DNA of 64,000 nt from Micromonospora sp. WMMA1947 (GCF_027497355.1 NZ_CP114909.1:5103001-5167000); one strand, 5' to 3'. Shown: positions 27,748 through 37,978, counted from the first letter of the stretch. The notes: generated by a model from the letters alone, not told the origin. Numbers and translations are program-made.

Positions 27748-29109
27748 ATGCGACTCGGACGTGGGATGACCGCTCTGCTCGGTGGCGTCGCGCTGCTCGC
27801 CGCCACCGCCGCCGCCCTGCCCGCCACCGCCGCCACCCCGGCCGGCGCCGTCGGCACGCTCGTCGCGTGTGACGCGCCGGTCTGGGCCGAGGGCGTCACC
27901 TGGACCGCCGGCAGCCGCGCCACCTATGGCGGCCGGCTCTACCAGGCGCTCGTCACGCACACCCCGCCGGCCGGCGCGGGCTGGAACCCGGCCGCCGTAC
28001 CGGCCCTCTGGACCGACCTCGGCGCCTGCACCGGCGGCACGCCGTCGCCGAGCCCGACCACCCGGCCGCCGTCGCCCACCCCCTCCGCCTCTCCGACGGC
28101 CTCCCCCACGCGGACGCCGACCGCCTCCCCGACCCCGACGACGCCGGGCGGGGACACCTGCGCGCTGCGGTCCCGGCCGTCGGGCAGGGTGCTCCAGGGC
28201 TACTGGGAGAACTGGGACGGTGCCGCGAACGGCGTGCACCCCGGGCTCGGCTGGATCCCGATCACCGACTCCCGGATCACCGGACACGGCTACAACGTGG
28301 TGACCGCCGCGTTCCCGGTCATCCGCGCCGACGGCACCGTGCTCTGGGAGGACGGCATGGACGCCGGCGTCAAGGTGCCAACCCCGGCGCAGGTGTGCCA
28401 GGCCAAGGCCGCCGGGCTCACCGTGCTGCTGTCCATCGGCGGCGCCACCGCCGGCATCGACCTCAGCTCCAGCGCGGTGGCCGACCGGTTCGTCGCCACC
28501 GTCGTGCCGATCCTCAAGCGGCACAACTTCGACGGCATCGACATCGACATCGAGACCGGCCTGACCGGCAGCGGGAACATCAACCAGCTCTCCCCCTCGC
28601 AGGCCAACCTGATCCGGATCATCGACGGGGTGCTGGCCCAGATGCCGGCCGGCTTCGGGCTCACCATGGCGCCGGAGACCGCGTACGTCACCGGAGGCAG
28701 CGTCACCTACGGCTCGATCTGGGGCGCGTACCTGCCGATCGTGAAGAAGTACGCCGACAACGGGCGGCTGTGGTGGCTGAACATGCAGTACTACAACGGC
28801 TCGATGTACGGCTGCGCCGGTGACTCGTACCCGGCCGGCACCGTGGCCGGTTTCGTCGCCCAGACCAACTGCCTCGACGCGGGCCTGGTCATCCAGGGCA
28901 CCACCATCCGCGTACCGCTGGACCGGCAGGTCCCCGGGCTGCCCGCGCAGGTCGGCGCCGGCGGCGGCTACATGGGCCCGGCGCTGGTGGCCCAGGCGTG
29001 GAACACCTACCAGGGGCGCCTCAAGGGCCTGATGACCTGGTCGGTCAACTGGGACGGGTCGAAGGGCTGGACGTTCGGCGACAACGTCCGGTCCCTGCAG
29101 GGCCGCTGA
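27748..29109 (+). CDS. Secreted GH18 chitinase with CBM5/12 module
   Basis: 453 residues. Signal peptide (MRLGRGMTALLGGVALLAAT..., cut near ATAATP). A carbohydrate-binding module of CBM5/12 type follows (VTWTAGSRATYGGRLYQALV, then WNPAAVPALWTDLG), then a Pro/Ser/Thr linker (about 95-135). The GH18 domain has LLSIGG and the catalytic DGIDIDIE (DxxDxDxE), with WSVNWDGSKGW at the end. It should cut chitin outside the cell. ATG 27748 is seven nt after GAGGAG; an ATG at 27733 overlaps that site. No DasR-like site was seen. Confidence 0.92.
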   Translation: MRLGRGMTALLGGVALLAATAAALPATAATPAGAVGTLVACDAPVWAEGVTWTAGSRATYGGRLYQALVTHTPPAGAGWNPAAVPALWTDLGACTGGTPSPSPTTRPPSPTPSASPTASPTRTPTASPTPTTPGGDTCALRSRPSGRVLQGYWENWDGAANGVHPGLGWIPITDSRITGHGYNVVTAAFPVIRADGTVLWEDGMDAGVKVPTPAQVCQAKAAGLTVLLSIGGATAGIDLSSSAVADRFVATVVPILKRHNFDGIDIDIETGLTGSGNINQLSPSQANLIRIIDGVLAQMPAGFGLTMAPETAYVTGGSVTYGSIWGAYLPIVKKYADNGRLWWLNMQYYNGSMYGCAGDSYPAGTVAGFVAQTNCLDAGLVIQGTTIRVPLDRQVPGLPAQVGAGGGYMGPALVAQAWNTYQGRLKGLMTWSVNWDGSKGWTFGDNVRSLQGR

Positions 29110-29111
29110 GC

Positions 29112-29153
29112 CGGCGGGGCTCCACGCTCCACCCCCGGCGCGGAGCCCCGCCG
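29112..29153 (+). terminator. Terminator of the chitinase gene
   Basis: 12-bp perfect stem (29112-29123 with 29142-29153), 18-nt loop, just after the stop codon. Confidence 0.65.
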
Positions 29154-29190
29154 CTGGCGCCTCTTGCCAGACCCTGCGAGGCTGGCGCTC

Positions 29191-30594
29191 GTGTATGACT
29201 ACGACCTGCTGGTGCTGGGCTCCGGACCGAGTGGACAGAAAGCGGCGATCGCCGCGGCCAAGCTGGGCCGCCGGGTGGCGATCGTCGACCGCCGCGACAT
29301 GCTCGGCGGGGTGTGCATCAACACCGGGACCGTGCCCTCCAAGACGCTGCGCGAAGCCGTCCTCTACCTGACCGGGCTGAGCCAGCGCGACCTCTACGGC
29401 AGCAGCTACCGGGTCAAGGAGGACATCACCGTCGCCGACCTGGCCGCCCGCACCCAGCACGTGATCACCCGGCAGACCGACGTCATCCGCAACCAGCTGG
29501 CCCGCAACAAGGTCTCGCTGATCACCGGCACCGGCCGGTTCGCCGACGCCCACTCCGTGTGGGTGGACGCCGGCTCCGGCCGGGAGACCCGGGTCAGCTT
29601 CGACAAGGCGGTCATCGCCGCCGGCACCCGCCCGGCCCGCCCGGACAGCGTCGACTTCGACGACCGGACGATCGTCGACTCCGACGGCGTCATCAACCTC
29701 CAGGCCGTCCCGCGCAGCATGGTCGTGGTCGGCGCCGGCGTGATCGGCATGGAGTACGCGTCCCTGTTCGCCGCGCTCGGCACCAAGGTGACTGTGGTCG
29801 AGCGCCGCCCGCGGATGCTGGACTTCTGCGACGAGGAGATCGTCGAATCCCTGAAGTACCACCTGCGGGACCTGTCGGTGACCTTCCGCTTCGGCGAGGA
29901 GGTGGCCGCCGTGGAGAAGCACCGCAGCGCCGCGCTCTGCGTGCTGCGCAGCGGCAAGAAGATCGCGGCGGACACCGTGATGTACTCCGCCGGGCGCCAG
30001 GGGCAGACCGACGACCTCGCGCTGGAGGCGGCCGGGCTCACCGCCGACCACCGGGGCCGGATCACCGTCGACGCGGACTACCGCACCGGCGTCGAGAACA
30101 TCTACGCCGTCGGCGACGTGATCGGCTTCCCCGCGCTGGCGTCCACCTCGATGGAACAGGGCCGGCTGGCCGCGCAGCACGCCTGCGGCGAACCGGCGCG
30201 CGGCATGTCGGACCTGCAACCGATCGGCATCTACACCATCCCGGAGATCAGTTTCGTCGGGAAGACCGAGGAGGAGCTGACCGACGCGTCCGTCCCGTTC
30301 GAGGTGGGCATCGCCCGCTACCGGGAACTGGCCCGTGGCCAGATCGTCGGCGACTCGTACGGGATGCTGAAGCTGCTGGTGTCACCCGAGAACGGGCGGC
30401 TGCTCGGGGTGCACGTGTTCGGCACCGGCGCCACCGAGATCGTCCACATCGGGCAGGCGGTGATGGGCTGCGGCGGTACCGTCGACTACCTGCTCGACGC
30501 GGTGTTCAACTACCCGACGCTGGCCGAGGCGTACAAGGTGGCCGCGCTGGACGCCGCCAACAAGATCCGCAACATCACCCGCATCGACACCTGA
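29191..30594 (+). CDS. sthA: Si-specific NAD(P)+ transhydrogenase (soluble, SthA-like)
   Basis: 467 residues. FAD-binding [20 protein letters not shown] at the N-terminus; [16 protein letters not shown] has only the first of the two redox cysteines of lipoamide dehydrogenases, as in soluble transhydrogenase. The NAD(P) fold is [20 protein letters not shown], then [20 protein letters not shown] and the C-terminal dimer domain. It balances NADPH and NADH. GTG 29191 is preferred over TTG 29164 because the fold starts there; a GAGGCT box seven bases upstream suggests leaderless expression. Confidence 0.88.
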   Translation: MYDYDLLVLGSGPSGQKAAIAAAKLGRRVAIVDRRDMLGGVCINTGTVPSKTLREAVLYLTGLSQRDLYGSSYRVKEDITVADLAARTQHVITRQTDVIRNQLARNKVSLITGTGRFADAHSVWVDAGSGRETRVSFDKAVIAAGTRPARPDSVDFDDRTIVDSDGVINLQAVPRSMVVVGAGVIGMEYASLFAALGTKVTVVERRPRMLDFCDEEIVESLKYHLRDLSVTFRFGEEVAAVEKHRSAALCVLRSGKKIAADTVMYSAGRQGQTDDLALEAAGLTADHRGRITVDADYRTGVENIYAVGDVIGFPALASTSMEQGRLAAQHACGEPARGMSDLQPIGIYTIPEISFVGKTEEELTDASVPFEVGIARYRELARGQIVGDSYGMLKLLVSPENGRLLGVHVFGTGATEIVHIGQAVMGCGGTVDYLLDAVFNYPTLAEAYKVAALDAANKIRNITRIDT

Positions 30595-30631
30595 CCCCGC
30601 CCCTCCCCCGCCCGCCCCGCCCCTCCTCGTT

Positions 30632-30698
30632 GATCTTGCACTTTCGGCCCGCCGCCCACCCGTTATGCCGGCTATGCCCGGGCGACACGTGCAAGATC
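30632..30698. repeat. GATCTTGCAC inverted repeat element
   Basis: GATCTTGCAC (30632-30641) and its complement GTGCAAGATC (30689-30698) enclose 47 bases. It lies between convergent genes and looks like a small intergenic repeat of the kind scattered in Micromonospora-type genomes. Confidence 0.55.
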
Positions 30699-30713
30699 GG
30701 CGGGGATAGTCGG

Positions 30714-30736
30714 CGGGGCGGGGCGGGGCGGGGCGG
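30714..30736. repeat. CGGGG tandem repeat
   Basis: Four consecutive CGGGG units plus a partial CGG, next to the inverted repeat and before the gamma-glutamyltransferase stop. A slippage-prone G-rich tract. Confidence 0.7.
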
Positions 30737-30748
30737 TGGGAGGGTGGG

Positions 30749-32536
30749 TCAGCGGCCTACGGCGTAGCCCTGGGCGCCTCGAGGATTCGCCGCGGCGGAC
30801 AGGACGCCGGTGCGCGGGTCGCGTGTCACCGCGCACATGCGGCCCAGGCTCCACGGGTCGGACAGGCGGACGGTGTGGCCGCGGGCGCGCAGGCCGGCCA
30901 GCACGTCCGGGTCGATCCGGTCCTCCAGCACCAGCACGCCGGGCTCGACCTCGCGCGGATAGAACGACGCCGGAAAGCTCGTGGCGTGCCACGTGGGGGC
31001 GTCGATCGCCTCCTGCAACTCCTGCCCGCCGGCCAGGTGCCGCAGCAGGAACAGCAACTGCCACTGGTCCTGCTGGTCACCGCCGGGCGTGCCGCAGGCC
31101 ATCACCGGCTCGCCGTCGCGCAGCACGAGCGTCGGGCTGAGCGTGGTACGCGGTCGCCGGCCCGGCCGCAGCGTCGACGCGAGCCCCTCCTCCAGCCAGC
31201 ACATCTGCAACCGGCTGCCGAGCGGGAAGCCCAGTTCCGGGATGGTGGGCGAGCTCTGCAGCCAGCCGCCGCTGGGCGTGGCAGAGATGATGTTGCCCCA
31301 CCGGTCCACCACGTCGACGTGGCAGGTGTCGCCGCGGGTCACGCCGTCGGCCCGGACCGTGGGCTCGCCGGTGCTCGGGTCCTGCGGAACGGCCCCGCGA
31401 CGCACGTCGGCGTGCAGGTGGGACGGAAGCCGGGGCGGCTCGCCCACCGGGCGGCCGGGGCGCAACCCGGCCGACGCCCGGTCACCGACCAGCGCGGCCC
31501 GCGAACGGGCGTACTCCGCCGACAGCAGCGCGGAGCCCGGCACGTCGGTGTCGCCGTACCACGCCTCCCGGTCGGCGAACGCGAGCTTCAGCGCCTCGGC
31601 CTGCGCGTGGATGCCGTCCAGGCTGGACGGATCGTAGACCGCCGGGTCGTCGAGCGCGTCCAGGACGGCCAGGGTCTGCAGCAGCACCGGGCCCTGGCCC
31701 CAGAAGCCGGTCTTGGCGACCGTGTGCCCGTGCCAGTCCAGCGTGACCGGCGCCTCCCAGGTGGCCGACCATCCGGCCAGGTCGTCGCCGGTGACCAGCC
31801 CGGCGTGGGCACGCCCGCTGGAGTCGCGGAACGGCAGCCGGCTGAACGCGTCGATCGCCTCGGCGACGAAACCCTCCCGCCAGGCGCGCCGGGCCGCCTC
31901 GATCTGCGCCTCCCGGTCCGTGCCGGCGGCCCGTCCCGCGTGGACGAGGCGGCGCAGCGTGTCCGCGTACGCCGGGTTGGTGACCATCTCCCCCGGCGCG
32001 GGCGGGCGGCCGTCGCGGAGCCATTGCCGCGCGGAGGTCGGCCAGTGGTCGGTGAACAGCGACCGGACCCGCGCGACGGTCTGCCCGGCGGCGCCGACCA
32101 GCGGGTGACCGGCGGCGGCGTAGCCGATCGCCGGTTCCAGCACCTGGGCGAGCGTGCGGGTGCCGTGGTCGCGCAACAGCAGCAGCCACGCGTCGACAGC
32201 GCCCGGCACGACCGCGGCGAGTGGGCCGGCGCCGGGCACCAGGTCCAGGCCGAGCGAGCGGAAGTGGGCGACGGTGGCGGCGGCCGGGGCCGGGCCCTGA
32301 CCGCAGAGCACCCGCGGCGTGGGGTCGGCCGCGGTGGCGAGGATCGCGGGCACCTCCCCGGCCGGGCCGTTGAGGTGCGGTTCCACCACGTGCAGCACGA
32401 ACCCGGCGGCCACCGCGGCGTCGAAGGCGTTGCCGCCGCGTTCCAGCACGCCCATCGCGGACTGACTGGCGAGCCAGTGCGTGGAGGAGACCATGCCGAA
32501 CGTCCCGCGCAGCGTCGGCCGGGTGGTGAACGCCAT
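30749..32536 (-). CDS. Gamma-glutamyltransferase family protein
   Basis: 595 residues. GMVSSTHWLASQSAMGVLER and GGNAFDAAVAAGFVLHVVEP open the fold, and TRGDTCHVDVVDRWGNIIS carries the Thr at which the family self-cleaves and attacks gamma-glutamyl bonds. SATPSGGWLQSSP and GTPGGDQQDQWQ follow. No signal peptide is evident, so it appears cytoplasmic. It ends a six-gene operon with a peptide-type importer, ten nt after the last ATPase gene, so imported gamma-glutamyl compounds such as glutathione are plausible substrates. Start ATG 32536. Confidence 0.87.
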   Translation of the reverse strand: MAFTTRPTLRGTFGMVSSTHWLASQSAMGVLERGGNAFDAAVAAGFVLHVVEPHLNGPAGEVPAILATAADPTPRVLCGQGPAPAAATVAHFRSLGLDLVPGAGPLAAVVPGAVDAWLLLLRDHGTRTLAQVLEPAIGYAAAGHPLVGAAGQTVARVRSLFTDHWPTSARQWLRDGRPPAPGEMVTNPAYADTLRRLVHAGRAAGTDREAQIEAARRAWREGFVAEAIDAFSRLPFRDSSGRAHAGLVTGDDLAGWSATWEAPVTLDWHGHTVAKTGFWGQGPVLLQTLAVLDALDDPAVYDPSSLDGIHAQAEALKLAFADREAWYGDTDVPGSALLSAEYARSRAALVGDRASAGLRPGRPVGEPPRLPSHLHADVRRGAVPQDPSTGEPTVRADGVTRGDTCHVDVVDRWGNIISATPSGGWLQSSPTIPELGFPLGSRLQMCWLEEGLASTLRPGRRPRTTLSPTLVLRDGEPVMACGTPGGDQQDQWQLLFLLRHLAGGQELQEAIDAPTWHATSFPASFYPREVEPGVLVLEDRIDPDVLAGLRARGHTVRLSDPWSLGRMCAVTRDPRTGVLSAAANPRGAQGYAVGR

Positions 32537-32546
32537 GGGCGGCAGC

Positions 32547-33584
32547 CTACGGCGTGCCGGCGACGTCGGCGCGTTCCGTCGCGCCGCCCGCGCCCGCACC
32601 GCCGTCGCGCTCGGCGTCGAGCGGGAACAGGCACGCGGCCTCGTGGCCCGGACCGACCTCGGCCAGCGCCGGGTCGGTCTCGGCGCACGCGGGGCGGGCC
32701 TGGGGGCATCGGGTACGGAAGCGGCAACCGCTCGGCGGGTCCACCGGGCTGGGGATGTCGCCGGTCAGCACGATCCGGCGGCGCTCCCGCTCGACGCGGG
32801 GGTCGGCCACCGGCACCGCGGACAGCAGCGCTGCCGTGTAGGGGTGCGCCGGGCGCCGGTAGATCCGCTCCGGTGGGCCGGTCTCGACGATGCGGCCCAG
32901 GTACATCACCGCGATCCGGTCGCTCATGTGCTCGACGGCGGCCAGGTCGTGCGCGATGAACAGGTAGGTGAGCCCGAGGTCGCGTTGCAGGTGCCGGAGC
33001 AGGTTCATGATCTGCGCCTGGACGCTCAGGTCGAGCGAGGCGATCGGCTCGTCCAGGACGATCAGGTCCGGCTCGCCGGCCAGCGCCCGGGCCACGCCGA
33101 CCCGCTGGCGCTGGCCGCCGGACAGCTCGTGCGGATACCGGCCGGCGGTGTCGGCGCGCAGGCCGACCAGGTCCAGCAGCTCGGCGACCCGGGCCCGCCG
33201 GGCGGCGGCGGACGTGGCGAGCCGGTGCACGACGAGCGGTTCGGCGATGCTGTCGCCGACCGTACGGCGGGGGTCGAGGGACGCCTGCGGATCCTGGAAG
33301 ACCATCGCCACGTGGCGGCGCGTCGCGCGCAGGCGGCGGCGCGACCAGCGGGTCACGTCCGCGCCCGCGACCCGGACCCGGCCGCCGGTCGGGTCGACGA
33401 GCCGCAGCAGCGCCAGACCCGCGGTGGACTTGCCGCTGCCCGACTCGCCGACGAGCCCCAGCGTCTCGCCCCGGCGTACGGCGAGGCTGACGCCGTCGAC
33501 CGCGCGGACCGTTCCGGCCGGCGTCGGGAAGTGCACCTTCAGGTCGTCCAGCTCGGCGACCAGGTCCGGGGTGTCGGCGCTCAT
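32547..33584 (-). CDS. ABC transporter ATP-binding protein (OppF/DppF type)
   Basis: 345 residues. Walker [67 protein letters not shown], and Opp-type extension GCRFRTRCPQARPAC. A glycine/alanine-rich tail (about 15 residues) is unusual. Start overlaps the preceding ATPase stop (ATGA). Confidence 0.9.
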   Translation of the reverse strand: MSADTPDLVAELDDLKVHFPTPAGTVRAVDGVSLAVRRGETLGLVGESGSGKSTAGLALLRLVDPTGGRVRVAGADVTRWSRRRLRATRRHVAMVFQDPQASLDPRRTVGDSIAEPLVVHRLATSAAARRARVAELLDLVGLRADTAGRYPHELSGGQRQRVGVARALAGEPDLIVLDEPIASLDLSVQAQIMNLLRHLQRDLGLTYLFIAHDLAAVEHMSDRIAVMYLGRIVETGPPERIYRRPAHPYTAALLSAVPVADPRVERERRRIVLTGDIPSPVDPPSGCRFRTRCPQARPACAETDPALAEVGPGHEAACLFPLDAERDGGAGAGGATERADVAGTP

Positions 33585-34621
33585 CCGGCCTCTCCACGGT
33601 AGAAGGTACGGACCGTGTGCCCGTCGCCGACCGGCGTCAGCGGGGGCAGCTCGTGCTCGCAGCGGGGATCGGCGCGGACCGGGCAGCGCGGCCAGAACGC
33701 GCAGCCGGGCGGCAGGTCCAGCGGGCTCGGCGGCGAGCCGGGGATGGCGACCAGGTCCTCGCCGCGCCGCGACGGGTCCGGCCGGGCCGCCAGCAACGCC
33801 CGGGTGTACGGATGGGTGGGCGTGTCGAACACCGCGTCGACGGGGCCCTGCTCGACGATCCGTCCCCCGTACATGACCGCCACGGTGTCGGCGATGCCCG
33901 CGACGACGCCCAGGTCGTGGGTGACCCAGACGACGGCGGTGCCCAGCCGTGCCTGCAGGTCGGCGACCAGTTCGATGATCTGCGCCTGGGTGGTGACGTC
34001 GAGCGCGGTGGTCGGCTCGTCGGCGATCAGCAGGTCCGGCTCGCAGGCGAGCGCCATGGCGATGGCGACACGCTGGCGCATGCCGCCGGAGAACTGGTGC
34101 GGGTACGCGTCGACGCGCCGCGCGGCCGACGGGATGCCGACCAGTTCCAGCAGCTCCACCGCCCGGTCGCGGGCGGCGCGGCGGGTCAGGCCGAGGTGTT
34201 CCTCGGCCGCCTCGGTGACCTGCCGCCCCACCGGCAGCACCGGGTTGAGCGAGGTCATCGGATCCTGGAAGACGAAGCCGACGTGCCGGCCGCGAACCTT
34301 GCGGCGGCGGTCGTCGGGCAACGCGGTCAGCTCCGTGTCGAGCAGCCGCACCCGGCCGGTGACCGTGGCGGCGCGCGGGGCCAGGCCGGTGGCGGCGAGC
34401 AGGGTCATGCTCTTGCCGCTGCCGGACTCGCCGACCAGCGCGAACGTCTCCCCCGGCCGCACCTGCCAGGACACCCCGGCGACGGCACGGACCGGGCCAC
34501 GGCGGGTGCCGACGGTCACGGTGAGGTCGTCCACGGACAGCACCGTCGAGTCGGTGCTCGGCCGCTGACGCCGGCTCGGCATGCGTTCGGTGCGCTCGGT
34601 GGGTTCGGTGCGCTCGGTCAT
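33581..34621 (-). CDS. ABC transporter ATP-binding protein (OppD/DppD type)
   Basis: 346 residues. [73 protein letters not shown], and extension [16 protein letters not shown]. The first 14 residues are a TERTEP-like repeat encoded by a short DNA repeat (about 34580-34621), so Met14 (MPSRRQRPS) might be the real start; the ATGA overlap with the permease gene supports 34621. Confidence 0.88.
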   Translation of the reverse strand: MTERTEPTERTERMPSRRQRPSTDSTVLSVDDLTVTVGTRRGPVRAVAGVSWQVRPGETFALVGESGSGKSMTLLAATGLAPRAATVTGRVRLLDTELTALPDDRRRKVRGRHVGFVFQDPMTSLNPVLPVGRQVTEAAEEHLGLTRRAARDRAVELLELVGIPSAARRVDAYPHQFSGGMRQRVAIAMALACEPDLLIADEPTTALDVTTQAQIIELVADLQARLGTAVVWVTHDLGVVAGIADTVAVMYGGRIVEQGPVDAVFDTPTHPYTRALLAARPDPSRRGEDLVAIPGSPPSPLDLPPGCAFWPRCPVRADPRCEHELPPLTPVGDGHTVRTFYRGEAG

Positions 34622-35499
34622 GGGGTGCTCCTGCGGGCCTCGCCCAGGGTGAGCTGGCGCGGGTCGAGCACGTCACGCAACGCGTCGCCGACCAGGTTGA
34701 ACGCCAGCACGGTGAGGAAGATCGCCGCGCCCGGGAACACGCCCAGCCACCACGCGTCGGTGACGAAGCCGCGCCCGTCGAACAGCATCCGGCCCCAGGC
34801 CGGCGCGGGCGGCTGGATGCCGAGGCCGAGGAAGGACAGGGCGGCCTCGGAGAGGATCGCGAACGCCAGCGACAGCGACGTCTGCACGATCAGCGGGGCG
34901 GCGATGTTCGGCAGCACGTGCCGGCGCATGATGCGCAGGTCGGACGCGCCGATGGAGACGGCGGCCCGGACGAACACCTGCTCGCGTACGGAGAGCACGC
35001 CGGCGCGGGTGATCCGGGCGAAGATGGGTGTGTAGACCACGCCGATGGCGACCATGGCGGTGAGCAGGCCGGGGCCGAGCACCGCCACGATGGCGACCGC
35101 CAGCAGCAGCACCGGGAACGCGAACAACACGTCCATGCAGCGCATGAGCACGCTGTCCAGCCAGCCCCGGTAGTAGCCGGCGAACAGCCCGAGCGTCACG
35201 CCCGCGACCAGTGCGATGCCGACGCTGACCGCCCCGACCTGAAGCGACACGCGGGCGGCGACGAGCACCCGGCTGAGCACGTCGCGGCCCAGCTCGTCGG
35301 TGCCGAACGGGTGTGCGCCGCTGGGCGGGCGCAGCATCTGGTCCACGTCGACGTCGTTGACGCCGGCCGGGGCCAGCCACGGGCCGGCCACCCCGACCAC
35401 GACCAGCAGCACGAGCACGAGCGTGCCGCCGACGGCGAGCGGGTCGCGGCGCAGCGCGTCCAGGACGCGGCGTGCGGTGCTCTCGGTCGTGGCGCTCAC
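34618..35499 (-). CDS. ABC transporter permease (DppC/OppC type)
   Basis: 293 residues, about six spans. HPFGTDELGRDVLSRVLVAA and the EAA loop VFVRAAVSIGASDLRIMRRH mark DppC. GTG 35499 overlaps the upstream permease stop as GTGA. Confidence 0.9.
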   Translation of the reverse strand: MSATTESTARRVLDALRRDPLAVGGTLVLVLLVVVGVAGPWLAPAGVNDVDVDQMLRPPSGAHPFGTDELGRDVLSRVLVAARVSLQVGAVSVGIALVAGVTLGLFAGYYRGWLDSVLMRCMDVLFAFPVLLLAVAIVAVLGPGLLTAMVAIGVVYTPIFARITRAGVLSVREQVFVRAAVSIGASDLRIMRRHVLPNIAAPLIVQTSLSLAFAILSEAALSFLGLGIQPPAPAWGRMLFDGRGFVTDAWWLGVFPGAAIFLTVLAFNLVGDALRDVLDPRQLTLGEARRSTP

Positions 35500-36440
35500 T
35501 TGACCGTGATCCTCGGGTCGAGGCGGGCGTAGAGGATGTCCACCAGCAGGTTGACCAGCAGGAACAGGGCGGCCACCAGCAGCACCGCGCCCTGCAGGAC
35601 GGGATAGTCGCGGGCCTGGACGGCGTCGAAGGTGAGCCGGCCGATGCCGGGCCAGGCGAACAGCACCTCGATGACGATGACGCCGCCGAGCAGGCTCGCG
35701 AGCTGCACCGCGACCACCGTGACGACCGGGATGAGCGCGTTGCGCAGCACGTGCCGCAGGATCACCACCCGGTTGCGCAGCCCCTTCGCCTCGGCGGTCC
35801 GCACGTAGTCGGCGGAGAGCACCTCCAGCACCGAGGAGCGGATGAACCGGGTGAGGATCGACGCGGTGACCAGGCCGACGGTGACCGCCGGCAGCGCCAC
35901 GTGGGTGGCCCACCGGCCGGGGTCGTCGGTCAGCGCCACGTAGCCCGAGGGCGGCAGCCAGCCGAGCACCCCGGCGAACAGCAGGATGCCCATGATGCCC
36001 ATCCAGAAGTCCGGCACCGAGACGCCGAACTGGCTGAACACGCGGGCGGCGTGGTCGATGGCGGAGCCGCTGCGGACCGCCGCGACGATGCCCAGCGGGA
36101 ACGCCACCAGCAGCGCGAACACCACGGCGGTGACCGCGAGCGACAGCGTGGCGGGCAGCCGTTCCAGCACGATCGCGCTCACCGGCTGACCGGTGCGGAA
36201 GCTGACCCCCAGGTCACCGGTGAGCGCGTGCCCCAGGTAGCTGGCGTACTGCACCGGCAGCGGCTGGTCGAGGCCGGCGCGTTCGCGCAGCGCGTCGTAC
36301 GTCTGCGGGTCGAACCGGGTGCCGAGCGCCACCCGGACCGGGTCGCCCGGCACCAGTTGCAGCAGCAGGAACACCACGAGTGTCACGCCGAGCAGGACGA
36401 CCGCCGACTGGAGTACCCGCCGCAGGACGAAGCGGGCCAT
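35496..36440 (-). CDS. ABC transporter permease (DppB/OppB type)
   Basis: 314 residues. MARFVLRRVLQSAVVLLGVT, LQLVPGDPVRVALG and EAA loop DYVRTAEAKGLRNRVVILRH. ATG 36440 overlaps the binding-protein stop by one base. Confidence 0.9.
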   Translation of the reverse strand: MARFVLRRVLQSAVVLLGVTLVVFLLLQLVPGDPVRVALGTRFDPQTYDALRERAGLDQPLPVQYASYLGHALTGDLGVSFRTGQPVSAIVLERLPATLSLAVTAVVFALLVAFPLGIVAAVRSGSAIDHAARVFSQFGVSVPDFWMGIMGILLFAGVLGWLPPSGYVALTDDPGRWATHVALPAVTVGLVTASILTRFIRSSVLEVLSADYVRTAEAKGLRNRVVILRHVLRNALIPVVTVVAVQLASLLGGVIVIEVLFAWPGIGRLTFDAVQARDYPVLQGAVLLVAALFLLVNLLVDILYARLDPRITVK

Positions 36441-37978
36441 CACTTCGCCAGGGCGACCGACCGGAACCGGATCGCCCGGTCGGTGCGCACCTCGTAGCCG
36501 GAGACCTTCTTCGACCAGCCCTGCACGACGTCGGGGTTGTAGAGGTAGAGGTAGCTGGCGTCGTCGACGATCTGCTTCGCCGCCTGCTCGTACGCCTGCT
36601 TGCGGGCGCCCTGGTCGGTCTGGGTGCGCGCGTCGTCCAGCAGCTTGTCGACCGCCGGGTTCTTGTACTTGTGGAAGTTGAAGGTGCCGCCGCTGTGGTG
36701 CTGGGCGTAGTAGAACTCGTCCGGGTCGATGTTGCCGAGCCAGCCGAGCATGAACCCGTCGAAGTTGCCCTTGGCCTGCTCGTCGAGCCACTGGGCGAAG
36801 TCCAGCGTACGGATCTTCACGGTGATGCCGACGTCTTTGAGCTGCGCGGCGATGACCTGCGCGGCGGTGACCGTCTCCGGGTACTCGCTGGTGACCATCA
36901 GGTCCATGGTCAGGTTGCCCACGCCGGCCTGGCCGAGCATCTGCTTCGCCTTGCCCGGGTCGTGGCTGTAGGGCGCGTAGTCGTAGTAGAACGCGCTGTC
37001 CTTCGGGATGGCGGTCTGGTTGACGGTGGCCAGGCCGAACTTGGCCGCCTTGGTGATCGCCTCGCGGTCCAGCGCGTACCCGATCGCGCGCCGCACCTCG
37101 GGGTTGTCGAACGGCTTGCGGGCCTCGTTGAGCGCCACGTACCAGTAGTCGGTGGACGCCGCCGACCTCACCACCGGGTCGTCGCCGTCCTGCAACGACT
37201 TCACCTGCTGGGGCGGCAGGTTGTCGGTCCACTGGACCTGGCCGCTGCGCAGGTTCTGCAGCGCCACCGTCGGGTCCTTGACGAAGGTGAACGTGACGCC
37301 GTCGAGCTTCGGCTTCTCACCCCAGTAGGCGTCGTTGCGCACCAGCTTGATGCTGTCGCCGGAGGTGTAGCCGGCCACCGTGAACGGGCCGCTGCCGACC
37401 GGCGCGGTCTTCACCTTGCCGGACTCCACGTTGGACTTCTCCACGATCGCCACGCCCTTGAACCCGCCGAGGTTCGCGAGCAGGTTCGGGGTGGGCGCGC
37501 TCAGCGTCACCACCACCGTCGTCGGATCCGGCCCGGTGACCGACTTGACGGTGGCGAACTTGTACGCGTTGTTCAGCTTCTCCTTGATGATCCGCTCGAA
37601 CGAGTAGACGACGTCCTCGGAGGTCAGCGGCGACCCGTCGGAGAACGTGACGCCCTCGCGCAGCGTGAACGTCCAGGTGAGCTGGTCGTCGCTGGTGGTC
37701 CACTTCGTCGCCAGCGAGGGCACCATCTTCAGGTCGGCGTCCGGCTCGACGAGTGTGTCGTAGACGTTCTCCAGCACCTGGAAGCTGTAGTAGGCGGAGG
37801 TCTTGTGCGGGTCGAGCTGGTCGGGTTCGCCGCCGATCGCGGCGTTGAGGACTCCGCCGGAGCCGCCGGCGTTCCCCCCGCCGCCGACGTCGACCGCCTC
37901 GCCGCCGGTGCATCCGGACAGGACACCGATGGTGAGGGTGAGTGCGGCGCCGAACACGCCGAGCTTGTTCCTGGACAC
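36440..37978 (-). CDS. Family 5 extracellular solute-binding lipoprotein
   Basis: 512 residues. GTG 37978 has a strong AAGGGGGG site; the signal (LGVFGAALTLTIGVLSGC) ends in a lipobox, followed by a glycine-rich spacer. SBP_bac_5 motifs: ATKWTTSDDQLTWTFTLREG, VTFSDGSPLTSEDVVYSFER, GSGPFTVAGY. First gene of the importer row. Ligand unknown; the terminal gamma-glutamyltransferase suggests peptides or glutathione-like compounds. Confidence 0.88.
   Translation of the reverse strand: MSRNKLGVFGAALTLTIGVLSGCTGGEAVDVGGGGNAGGSGGVLNAAIGGEPDQLDPHKTSAYYSFQVLENVYDTLVEPDADLKMVPSLATKWTTSDDQLTWTFTLREGVTFSDGSPLTSEDVVYSFERIIKEKLNNAYKFATVKSVTGPDPTTVVVTLSAPTPNLLANLGGFKGVAIVEKSNVESGKVKTAPVGSGPFTVAGYTSGDSIKLVRNDAYWGEKPKLDGVTFTFVKDPTVALQNLRSGQVQWTDNLPPQQVKSLQDGDDPVVRSAASTDYWYVALNEARKPFDNPEVRRAIGYALDREAITKAAKFGLATVNQTAIPKDSAFYYDYAPYSHDPGKAKQMLGQAGVGNLTMDLMVTSEYPETVTAAQVIAAQLKDVGITVKIRTLDFAQWLDEQAKGNFDGFMLGWLGNIDPDEFYYAQHHSGGTFNFHKYKNPAVDKLLDDARTQTDQGARKQAYEQAAKQIVDDASYLYLYNPDVVQGWSKKVSGYEVRTDRAIRFRSVALAK

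Noticed and set aside
27655..30219. An 854-codon open frame on the minus strand.
   Set aside because: It is antisense to the clear chitinase and transhydrogenase genes, has no recognisable domain, and reflects the GC bias that keeps shadow frames open.
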